A stretch of DNA of 6,052 nucleotides from Chlamydiia bacterium (GTDB lineage: Bacteria > Chlamydiota > Chlamydiia > Chlamydiales > JACKPQ01): the NCBI GenBank assembly GCA_030433395.1, contig JAUILX010000068.1, positions 1 through 6,052 of the forward strand, given 5' to 3'. Shown piece by piece: positions 1-5,614 of this stretch (positions are counted from its first letter, which is position 1; each line of letters begins with the position of its first letter). The notes below the pieces were generated by a model. That model searched no databases, had not been told where the DNA came from, and saw only the letters and a list, made by a program, of their open reading frames with translations. Position numbers and translations under genes: made by a program.

Positions 1-1
1 G

Positions 2-484
2 GTGGCAAAAACTTTGTTTGCAATTGGGCTAATATTTGCTCAGCAAGGAAAAGTATTTGAAGCCAAACCGTATATCCAAGAATCCGTTGAAATCGCTCAA
101 CACTTTGGCCTTCACCAAATGGTAGAAGGTGGTAAACAGCTTTTAAGCCAGTTGAGCACACCAGATATAGCTGAGCCTACGTCTTAGCCTACCCTTCTCA
201 AGCTTAGTTCTGAGCAAGCTAGCAAAATACAAAATCTACTTCAGAAAGCAAGAGCATACCAAGCTCAGGGTGATAATAATGAAGCCAAAAAGCTGCTCAA
301 GTGGGCTTATATGGAAAGCTCGCAGGCTTCTTCGCCAGAATCTGAGATCGCCAAAATGTGTCGCCAAGAGCTGATGCAGTTCATGCTTAAAACTCACGAC
401 CCAAAGCTCAGCGATTGGCTACGACTAGGTTATTGGGTCCCACTGTATGAAAAAGCCGTTCGAAAACAAGGAGATCAATTATGA
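2..484 (+). pseudogene. C-terminal part of a TPR-like helical protein, interrupted by an in-frame TAG
   Basis: Seen: a frame open from the window edge to TAG at 185-187, then open again in the same frame for 98 codons to TGA at 482-484. The first part contains TPR-like helices (IGLIFAQQGKVFEAKPYIQ, then VEIAQHFGL). The part after the stop is also helical and TPR-like (ARAYQAQGDNNEAKKLL) and reads like coding sequence, so both halves were probably one protein. The GTG at position 2 is almost certainly not the start, because the gene should begin upstream of the window. No ribosome binding site is visible for the second part. Its first in-frame ATG (310-312) would leave only the last 57 residues. 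TPR proteins are protein-protein interaction scaffolds; no specific partner can be named. The TGA overlaps the next ATG (ATGA at 481-484), an operon-style junction. Alternatives are a sequencing error at 185-187, readthrough, or two separate short genes. Confidence 0.55.
185..187 (+). other. In-frame amber codon interrupting the TPR-like frame
   Basis: The TAG lies between residues reading EPTS and PTLLKLSSEQ, and the flanking frame continues without a shift. A single-base substitution would be enough to create it. No hairpin or other recoding signal was noticed beside it. Confidence 0.6.
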
Positions 485-705
485 CAGTGACTCCGCAAGG
501 CTTTAGTTACGCACAAGAAGATGAATGGGTCAATGTGAGTCAGTTTGAAAGTGCGGAATGGCCAATATTCTTTCATTTTATTGTTGAGCTCGGCAGTCAT
601 GATGCATTTAGCAATGATTCGAGCTCTGGTGCGAGAATGACACTCCGGCTATGCTTTATAAGATCAATTATCAGACGTTGGTGTATGCTATATTTCTCAC
701 AGTGA
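481..705 (+). CDS. Short unrecognised protein, probably truncated by frameshift
   Basis: An ATG overlaps the stop of the preceding frame as ATGA, which suggests translational coupling in one operon. The sequence AAGGAG (468-473) lies 7 bases before the ATG and is a good ribosome binding site. The frame gives 74 residues of no family I recognise. The first about 45 residues are ordinary in composition (aromatic and acidic, e.g. AQEDEWVNVSQF). From about residue 46 the frame becomes rich in Ser and Arg and uses uncommon codons (AGA, CGG, ATA), which is typical of reading out of frame. The frame one base back is open from 618 to a TAA at 777-779 and has a more normal codon mix. The gene is therefore probably a frameshifted relic of a protein of about 98 residues. 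It could also be a genuine small protein. Confidence 0.4.
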   Translation: MTVTPQGFSYAQEDEWVNVSQFESAEWPIFFHFIVELGSHDAFSNDSSSGARMTLRLCFIRSIIRRWCMLYFSQ

Positions 706-779
706 GTTGGTTGCAAAATACAACATATTATAATACACTGATTTTAAATTATAGGAGCAAAATGTCCAAGGCTTCGTAA
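618..779 (+). other. Open frame likely to be the displaced 3' part of the 481 gene
   Basis: This frame is closed upstream by TGA at 615-617 and runs to TAA at 777-779. It encodes a plausible stretch (ENDTPAMLYKINYQTLVYAI, then FLTVSWLQNTTYY) with ordinary codons. It has no start codon or ribosome binding site at its beginning. It would join the 481 frame if one base had been lost between about 615 and 637. A GGAG (754-757) before an ATG at 762 opens only five codons and is unlikely to matter. Confidence 0.35.
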
Positions 780-865
780 TCATAATCACCTCATTGACTC
801 AGCTATTTTATACGCTGCCTTTTTTGCTAGATTTTGGCTAACAAAAAATTGATAAAGCTTAGGTC

Positions 866-894
866 TTGATTCAGGCTTTGGGTTGTGTTACTCT
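866..894 (+). promoter_or_regulatory. Weak candidate promoter for the ABC-F gene
   Basis: TTGATT (866-871) and TACTCT (889-894) are separated by 17 bases. The -35 match is fair (4/6) but the -10 is poor (3/6). It would put the start of transcription near 901 and give a leader of about 20 bases. It is the best candidate I found, not a confident one. Confidence 0.22.
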
Positions 895-910
895 TATCCC
901 GCTAATTATT

Positions 911-916
911 AAGGAA
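911..916 (+). promoter_or_regulatory. Ribosome binding site that decides the ABC-F start
   Basis: AAGGAA lies three bases before the ATG at 920-922. The same frame can be extended back to a TTG at 866, but that start has no comparable site. The extra 18 residues also do not resemble an ABC-F N-terminus, whereas MVTLADVSKQVGG does. Confidence 0.65.
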
Positions 917-919
917 TAC

Positions 920-2521
920 ATGGTAACTTTAGCTGACGTCTCCAAACAAGTCGGAGGCCGTTTATTATTTGATCAGGCAAATTTAAACCTTCATTTTGGG
1001 CAGCGCTATGGCATTGTCGGTGCCAATGGAACAGGCAAGTCTACCCTGTTGCGCATGATTGCTGGAGAAGAAGAAGCAAGCCTAGGCGATATCCATGTGG
1101 CCAAAGGCAAAACGCTTGGCTGGCTTAAGCAGGATCAACATTTGTTTGATGATACCCCTATTTTGCAAGTTGTACTGCAAGGCAAGGAAGAGCTGTGGCG
1201 TATCTTGCAAAAGAAAGAAAAAGTGCTTGATCACGATGAGTGGACTGATGAGCTAGCTTATGAGCTGGCTGAATTAGAAGAAAAGTTTGGAATGCTTGGT
1301 GGTTATGAGGCCAATGCGTTGGCTGAAAAGTTTTTGGGAGGCTTGGGCGTTCAAGGCGACTATGACTCCCCTCTTAAAACTTTATCTGGTGGCTATAAAC
1401 TCAGGGTGCTTTTGGCAAGGGCCCTGTTTGATCAGCCCGATATTTTATTGCTGGATGAGCCGACTAACTATTTGGATATTGTATCGATTGGCTGGCTGGA
1501 GAATTATTTGAAGTATGACTTTCAAGGATTGGTGCTTTTTGTTTCGCATGACCGCAATTTTTTGGAAAGCTTAGCTACTAGGATTTTAGATATCGATTAT
1601 GGCGAAATTCGCGACTACTCTTTGGACTACAAAAAGTTTTTAAGCCATAAAGAGCTTGTCATTGAGCAAAAAAAGCATGAGTTTAAGCAACTGGAAGGGA
1701 AAATTGCAGAAATGCAGCGCTTTGTCGACCGATTCAAGGCAAAGCCATCTAAAGCACGCCAGGCAATGTCTAAGCAAAAAATGATCGATAAGATTGAATT
1801 ACCCGATGTAGAAAATACTTCTCGGATAAGCCCTAGCATCGATTTTAGACAAGCTCGCCCTTCTGGCCAAGTCGTTTTAAAGGCTGCAGATTTAAGCAAA
1901 AGCTATGGCAAAAAAGATCTTTTTCAAGCTGTTGATTTAAGGATTGAGCGTGGTGAAAAAATTGCCATTGTTGGCCCCAACGGGATTGGAAAGTCAACTT
2001 TAGTCAAGATCTTGATGGAGCTGATTTCTCCGACCGATGGCACGGTTGAATGGGGCTACAACACTCATGTTTGCTATTTTGCTCAAGAACATCGAGATCA
2101 GCTAGGTGAAGGCACCACAGTTTTTAACTGGTTATCCCACGCTTGTGAAGGTATTTCTGATGAAAAAGTGCGTAGCGTATTAGGAGCTTTGCTTTTCAAG
2201 CAAGATGATGTCTATAAAAATACACTAAGCTTAAGTGGTGGTGAAATGGCTCGCCTGCTCATGGCTGTTATGATGTTAAAAAATCCCAACGTCTTAGTGA
2301 TGGATGAGCCTACAAACCATCTTGATCTTGAATCGATTGAAGCCTTAACTGAGGCTTTAGTTAAGTATGCTGGTACGGTGATTCTTGTAAGCCATGACCG
2401 CTATTTTATTTCTCATTTTGCAACGCGCATCATTGCCATTACCCATGAAGGGGTCAATGACCACAACGGCAGCTATGATGAATTTATCCACCGCTACGGA
2501 ATTGATTATTTAAGGAAATGA
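920..2521 (+). CDS. ybiT: ABC-F family ATPase, YbiT type
   Basis: A soluble protein of 533 residues with two ABC ATPase domains and no membrane segment. ABC-F proteins bind the ribosomal E site and act on stalled or initiating ribosomes; they are not transporters. Domain 1 has Walker A GANGTGKS (34-41), signature LSGGY (155-159), Walker B with DEPTNYLD (179-186) and the SHDRNF switch (209-214). Residues about 80-135, including GKEELW, lie where the family carries its arm insertion. The linker (about 235-310) contains a basic stretch, RFKAKPSKARQAMSKQK (271-287), of the kind that contacts P-site tRNA. Domain 2 has Walker A GPNGIGKST (352-360), signature LSGGE (438-442), Walker B with DEPTNHLD (462-469) and SHDRYF (491-496). 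All catalytic residues are present. The length, the ELW motif and the linker match my memory of E. coli YbiT (about 530 residues) better than EttA or Uup. The gene ends in TGA and overlaps the convergent DUF4143 remnant. Confidence 0.9.
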   Translation: MVTLADVSKQVGGRLLFDQANLNLHFGQRYGIVGANGTGKSTLLRMIAGEEEASLGDIHVAKGKTLGWLKQDQHLFDDTPILQVVLQGKEELWRILQKKEKVLDHDEWTDELAYELAELEEKFGMLGGYEANALAEKFLGGLGVQGDYDSPLKTLSGGYKLRVLLARALFDQPDILLLDEPTNYLDIVSIGWLENYLKYDFQGLVLFVSHDRNFLESLATRILDIDYGEIRDYSLDYKKFLSHKELVIEQKKHEFKQLEGKIAEMQRFVDRFKAKPSKARQAMSKQKMIDKIELPDVENTSRISPSIDFRQARPSGQVVLKAADLSKSYGKKDLFQAVDLRIERGEKIAIVGPNGIGKSTLVKILMELISPTDGTVEWGYNTHVCYFAQEHRDQLGEGTTVFNWLSHACEGISDEKVRSVLGALLFKQDDVYKNTLSLSGGEMARLLMAVMMLKNPNVLVMDEPTNHLDLESIEALTEALVKYAGTVILVSHDRYFISHFATRIIAITHEGVNDHNGSYDEFIHRYGIDYLRK

Positions 2522-2959
2522 TTTAATCAGCTGACTCCAATGAATTGACAAAACATCAGATGTTGAAATGCCCTTTTCAGAAAGCGACACAAGGTGCAGT
2601 TTTGCTGATGGATAATGCGCTTTAAAAGCTCTAAGCCCCCCTAACATTGTCTCCTTTGGTGTTTTGATGAGTTTGAATTCATAGGCGTGTATCGCTGTAG
2701 CTGTTTTAATCACCAAATCGACTTCTTGTTTTACTGAATCGCGATAGAAAAAAATCTGATCAGATGACAGGGTCTACTCTAGATGCTTAACTGTTTCCAT
2801 CATGCACATATTTTCAAAAATAGATCCTAAAAATGGACTGTCAATAAGTTGGTCCGGTGATTTGATACTTAAAAGATAGCAGAGTAGGCCTGTATCAACA
2901 AAGTACAGCTTAATTCTGTAAAAGACGCGCATCTTTTTTTCTAAGAACTGCAAAACCAT
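2510..2959 (-). pseudogene. DUF4143 ATPase remnant, C-terminal part only, with an in-frame TAG
   Basis: On the minus strand one frame reads KLYFVDTGLLCYLL, then GSIFENMCMMETVKHLE, TAG (2774-2776), then FFYRDSVKQEVDLVI, then YEFKLIKTPKETM, ending at TAA (2510-2512). These are the hallmark blocks of the DUF4143 domain, in order and at normal spacing: the Tyr-Phe-x-Asp-Thr-Gly-Leu block, the Phe-Glu-Asn block, the Arg-Asp-Ser...Glu-Val-Asp block and the Glu-x-Lys block. The last two resemble a nuclease-like fold. In full proteins of about 400 residues this domain follows an N-terminal AAA ATPase with a Walker A loop. Nothing of that ATPase is visible here, because upstream DNA belongs to the 593-residue gene. 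The frame extends back to a stop at 3005-3007, and recognisable similarity starts between about 2911 and 2944. With no N-terminus and an amber stop, it is a dead fragment. The tail overlaps the convergent ABC-F gene by 12 bases. Confidence 0.8.
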
Positions 2960-4691
2960 TAATACTGATAGCTTTTTGTGCTTGTTGGAGGCATTCGGGA
3001 TTATTTAAAAGTTCAGTAAGGTTTTGCTCTGAAAGAAATCGGACAAAATAAGGACGAAGATCCTCATATTTGTTAAAAGTAGCTTTGATTAGATCTCGGG
3101 TTGTTAGTAGCCGTATAACGCCTTGTGCAGCTTGGGGCTTGGCAACTTCAGGCGCGTTCTTAAACTGCTGGTATCGATTCGTTATTTGAGTAGGTAGATT
3201 TACTTTTGCAAAAGCTTTATGCTGTTCTGGTGTTAAGTCTATTTTTATTGATTCAGGGTTAAGTGTTTTCAATGCGGTCATGGCTCTAGCAGGATAGAGC
3301 TTAGCGACTTGGCTTTCATCGTGTTGAATAAGAGCTGACGAGATAAGTATTAGCTCTAAATTTTTATACAGATCTTTTGTATTTGCATTATAGCTTGGGC
3401 ATACTTCTTCGAAAAACGCGTGTTTTTCTTTGATCGTTAATAACTCAGACTTCGAAAATTCTTGGAAGAAATCAGTTAATCTGTCGTCTTTACCAGTGCT
3501 GATTAGGACCTGACGAAATGGATGATAGAAATGGAGTTTGTTATGTAATTGGGTAGCAAGATGAGCTAGTTGCTTCGGGCTCAAGTGTATGCCAATAAGC
3601 TTATTCCTTTGAGAACCGAGGCACTTATTATAAAATTCAAGAATAGAGCCTGCATTTAATTGGTTGACAAGATGGGATAGTTGCTCTGCATCTAATTGGT
3701 TGACAAGATGGGCATCTAATTGGTCGACAAGATGGGCTAGTTGCTCTGCGGATAGGTACGTGCCTATGAGTTTTTGTCTTTGAGCATCTTGGCACATGTT
3801 ATAAAGTTCAAGAATAGAGCCTGCATTAAGTTTTTGAACCTGATCTTTGATAGCAGCGGTTGGGTTGGATTGCTCATTCTGAAGAGCCAGGTTTAGGACT
3901 AGTATTTGGCTCTTATCTTGAGCATCAACAGTCCCATCTTGCCCTGCTAAAGGAGCCTGGTCTGCTGATACTTGCTTCTCTTCTGCGACTTGTCTAAAAG
4001 GGGCATCTTCTGGCTCTTCAGTTTGTTTTTCTTCAGGCGCCTCAAATGTAAATGCACAACCATCGTCTTCTGGCTTTTCAGATTCTTTTGTTTCAGACGC
4101 CCCAAAGAGAGATTCATTATTGCTATTGTTTTGAGCATCAATAGTCTCATCTTGCCTTGCTAAAGGGATCTGTTCTCTTGGTTGTTGCTCCTCATCAGAG
4201 ACTGATTCAAAAGGGGCTTTTTTTGGCTCTTCAGCTTGTTTTTCCTCAGACGCCTCTAAGAGAGGTTTAGTATTGCTATTGTTTTGAGCATCAACAGTCT
4301 CATCTTGCCTTGGTAAAGGGCTCAGATCTCTTGGTGGTTGCTCCTCATCAAAGACTGATTCAGAAGGGGCTTTTCCTGGCTCTGCAGTTTGTTTTGTTTC
4401 GGACGTCCCAAAGAGAGGTTTAGTATTGCTATTGTTTTGAGCATTAATAGTCTCACCTTGCCTTGGCCTTGTTAAAGGAGCCGGATTTCCTGACCCACTA
4501 GCAGCAGGTTTGCCGCCATTATTTGAATTGGAGGAATCTTTAGTTGTCTGATGACTGAATCGGTAAAGGGCTCCAAGCGTGAGGATTAATAGCGGAATCG
4601 CTGTTAAAAAAGGGTGCTGTTTTACATAGGACTTTATAGTGGAAAACTGCTTGATTGCAATTTCTTTGGTAGCTTGTATGTATGTTGACAT
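2910..4691 (-). CDS. Membrane-anchored repeat protein of unknown function, 593 residues
   Basis: I do not recognise a family. Order of parts: a basic N-terminus (1-26); one hydrophobic segment (about 27-45, HPFLTAIPLLILTLGALYRF) with no clear cleavage site, so probably an uncleaved anchor; a Ser/Asn/Gly spacer (50-70); a Pro/Glu/Gln-rich acidic repeat region (72-259); then a helical half (about 280-593) starting with two copies of a 38-residue unit (288-325 and 345-382). The basic N-terminus suggests it lies inside and the bulk of the protein outside or in the periplasm. The start at 4691 is chosen because AGGAA lies 8 bases upstream and a promoter precedes it. The longer reading from 4745 would begin inside the -35 box. 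The gene is monocistronic. The last 14 or so residues are read from DNA that also encodes the DUF4143 remnant in another frame, so this C-terminus may be recent. A secreted effector, surface protein or envelope linker are all possible; none is shown. Confidence 0.72.
   Translation of the reverse strand: MSTYIQATKEIAIKQFSTIKSYVKQHPFLTAIPLLILTLGALYRFSHQTTKDSSNSNNGGKPAASGSGNPAPLTRPRQGETINAQNNSNTKPLFGTSETKQTAEPGKAPSESVFDEEQPPRDLSPLPRQDETVDAQNNSNTKPLLEASEEKQAEEPKKAPFESVSDEEQQPREQIPLARQDETIDAQNNSNNESLFGASETKESEKPEDDGCAFTFEAPEEKQTEEPEDAPFRQVAEEKQVSADQAPLAGQDGTVDAQDKSQILVLNLALQNEQSNPTAAIKDQVQKLNAGSILELYNMCQDAQRQKLIGTYLSAEQLAHLVDQLDAHLVNQLDAEQLSHLVNQLNAGSILEFYNKCLGSQRNKLIGIHLSPKQLAHLATQLHNKLHFYHPFRQVLISTGKDDRLTDFFQEFSKSELLTIKEKHAFFEEVCPSYNANTKDLYKNLELILISSALIQHDESQVAKLYPARAMTALKTLNPESIKIDLTPEQHKAFAKVNLPTQITNRYQQFKNAPEVAKPQAAQGVIRLLTTRDLIKATFNKYEDLRPYFVRFLSEQNLTELLNNPECLQQAQKAISINGFAVLRKKDARLLQN
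3546..3830 (-). repeat. Duplicated 38-residue helical unit with short tandem repeats between
   Basis: The unit starting LNAGSILE.YN and ending in LAHL..QL is encoded at 3717-3830 and again at 3546-3659. Between them lies a short run of smaller repeats, HLVDQLDA, HLVNQLDA and HLVNQLNA. On the plus strand, AATTGGTTGACAAGATGGG occurs at about 3658 and 3694, and a one-base variant (GGTCGACAAGATGGG) at about 3722. The pattern looks like unit duplication followed by local slippage or unequal exchange. Confidence 0.8.
3915..4478 (-). repeat. Tandem in-frame repeats encoding an acidic Pro/Glu/Gln-rich region
   Basis: There are three full units plus a partial fourth, each starting near PL.RQ.ET and containing DAQNNSN or NAQNNSN. 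Unit 1 is 4320-4478 (53 codons), unit 2 is 4167-4319 (51 codons), unit 3 is 3954-4166 (71 codons) and the partial unit 4 is about 3915-3953. Unit 3 is longer because it holds an internal duplication of an ETKESEKPED/EEKQTEEPED block. DNA identity is high in the core: TATTGCTATTGTTTTGAGCA occurs in all three full units. This points to fairly recent expansion. Confidence 0.85.
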
Positions 4692-4699
4692 TTTGTATG

Positions 4700-4704
4700 T
4701 TCCT
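4700..4704 (-). promoter_or_regulatory. Ribosome binding site of the 593-residue gene
   Basis: AGGAA on the minus strand lies 8 bases before the ATG at 4691-4689. It decides this start over the ATG 54 bases upstream. Confidence 0.65.
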
Positions 4705-4720
4705 ATGTGCTTTAGGCTAT

Positions 4721-4749
4721 ATTCTATAAAACAAATACATTTCACTCAA
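4721..4749 (-). promoter_or_regulatory. Sigma70-like promoter of the 593-residue gene
   Basis: On the minus strand TTGAGT (4749-4744) and TAGAAT (4726-4721) are separated by exactly 17 bases. The -10 box matches the consensus at 5 of 6 positions and the -35 box at 4 of 6. Transcription would start near 4714 and give a leader of about 23 bases, with the ribosome binding site inside it. Confidence 0.6.
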
Positions 4750-4754
4750 GTGAA
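4741..4754. promoter_or_regulatory. Inverted repeat overlapping the -35 box, possible operator
   Basis: TTCACT and AGTGAA form perfect 6-base arms around a CA centre. The element covers the -35 box of the minus-strand promoter and lies 30 bases before the permease start. A dimeric repressor bound there could block the repeat-protein promoter. It is short and AT-rich flanked, so chance is possible. Confidence 0.3.
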
Positions 4755-4771
4755 GTTATTTTTTTAAAGTT

Positions 4772-4776
4772 AAGGA
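4772..4776 (+). promoter_or_regulatory. Ribosome binding site of the permease gene
   Basis: AAGGA lies 7 bases before the GTG at 4784 and supports that start. I found no convincing plus-strand promoter in the spacer: TTGTAT (4693-4698) and TATATT (4718-4723) are 19 bases apart, longer than ideal. Confidence 0.55.
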
Positions 4777-4783
4777 AAAAATT

Positions 4784-5614
4784 GTGTTGTTTTTAGGGGG
4801 ATATGCGCTATTGTGGGGCTCTATGGAATGGTATTGGATTGTCAGTTTTGTGGCCGTGGGTCTCGGCGCTGGATTGTTGTCTGGACTGCTGGGCATCTCG
4901 GGAGGAATTGTCACTGTTCCATGCTTGTTGCTTATCTTCAAGGAGATGGGGCTGTCAGAGGAGTATTTAATGCATATGGCGGTGGGCACGTCATTGTCTG
5001 CAATGAGTTTTAATAGCTTTGCCTCTATGCTTGCTCATCATAGGCGTGGGGGTATAATTTGGGAAGCGATTGGGAAAATGCTGCCTGGATTGCTTGTGGG
5101 TGTTGGATTAGGCTCATTTATTGCTGATTTGCTCTCTAGTGGGTTTTTACAAAGCTTTTTTGGTGGGTTTGAGCTCCTGGTTGGTCTTTATTTCTTGTGG
5201 CCGGTTAAGGCAAGGGATGAGGGGGTCGTCCCGTCGTGGTGGACTCTTAGCGGATGCATGCTGGTGGTCAGCGGACTTTCTGCCATGCTGGGCATTGGAG
5301 GCGGTTTAATGGTCACTCCCCTTCTGGTCTTTTTAGGGTTTGATATGCGCAAGAGCATTGGGACTGCAGCTGGTGCAAGTTTTTTGGTTTGTGTGTTCGG
5401 AGCGGTTAGCTATTTGGTGCTGGGCCTGACCTCGGGTGTTCATTTGGAAGACTGCATTGGATATATCCATTTTCCTTCTTTTTTGATCATTTCTCTTTCT
5501 GCTCCGTTTGCGGCTGTGATTGGAGCTTATCTAACGCATCAACTCTCGGTAAAGCTGCTACGCAAAATTTTTGGCATAGCTTTGATCGTTGCAGGGGTTG
5601 CGCTGCTATGGTAA
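4784..5614 (+). CDS. TauE/SafE family (DUF81) membrane permease
   Basis: A protein of 276 residues, normal for the family, hydrophobic throughout with about eight predicted membrane segments. The family's internal duplication is clear. The first half has GLLSGLLGISGGIVTVPCLL (30-49), then VGTSLSAM (67-74) and HHRRGG (85-90). The second half has VSGLSAMLGIGGGLMVTPLL (162-181), then SIGTAAGASF (191-200). Characterised members export or import sulfite, sulfoacetate and other organosulfur or small organic anions; the substrate here cannot be told from sequence. The GTG start is supported by AAGGA 7 bases upstream. An ATG at 4823 (MEWYWIVSF) would also give a typical N-terminus. The gene overlaps the type III polyketide synthase by 7 bases (ATGGTAA), so both are probably made together. 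Export of a polyketide-derived acid is one possible role, but this is inferred from position only. Confidence 0.87.
   Translation: MLFLGGYALLWGSMEWYWIVSFVAVGLGAGLLSGLLGISGGIVTVPCLLLIFKEMGLSEEYLMHMAVGTSLSAMSFNSFASMLAHHRRGGIIWEAIGKMLPGLLVGVGLGSFIADLLSSGFLQSFFGGFELLVGLYFLWPVKARDEGVVPSWWTLSGCMLVVSGLSAMLGIGGGLMVTPLLVFLGFDMRKSIGTAAGASFLVCVFGAVSYLVLGLTSGVHLEDCIGYIHFPSFLIISLSAPFAAVIGAYLTHQLSVKLLRKIFGIALIVAGVALLW

Larger units (their letters stand above)
706..919. other. Gap without an intact gene before the ABC-F gene
   Basis: The first 74 bases belong to the displaced open frame ending at 779. The rest is AT-rich, with stops in every frame except the one running into the ABC-F gene. I found no convincing rho-independent terminator, tRNA or riboswitch-like structure. 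A TTGACT at 794-799 has no -10 box at normal spacing. Confidence 0.5.

Noticed and set aside
794..822. TTGACT as a -35 box for the ABC-F gene
   Set aside because: The position 17 bases downstream reads GCCTTT, and no usable -10 lies at 16-19 bases.
866..919. TTG start for the ABC-F protein adding 18 residues
   Set aside because: No ribosome binding site at the TTG. The ATG at 920 has AAGGAA just upstream and gives the family-typical N-terminus.
1627..1899. 90-codon open frame on the minus strand inside the ABC-F gene
   Set aside because: It is antisense to conserved ABC-F linker and domain 2 sequence, has Cys-rich random composition and is a shadow.
2519..2529. TGATT-T-AATCA palindrome after the ABC-F stop as a terminator
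   Set aside because: The stem is only five AT-rich pairs and is not followed by a T run, so it is too weak for an intrinsic terminator.
3947..4163. Open frames on both strands inside the repeat region
   Set aside because: They arise from low-complexity repeats read in other frames: Lys/Leu-rich on one strand and Phe-rich on the other.
3546..4478. Repeats as a CRISPR array or mobile element
   Set aside because: Units are in-frame coding repeats of varying length with no unique spacers, and no transposase or terminal inverted repeats are present.
4692..4745. Longer start for the repeat protein at 4745
   Set aside because: It would begin inside the -35 box of a good promoter, and the ATG at 4691 has a well-placed AGGAA.
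4756..4989. Minus-strand open frame over the start of the permease gene
   Set aside because: It is antisense to a clear TauE/SafE N-terminus and has no family-like content.
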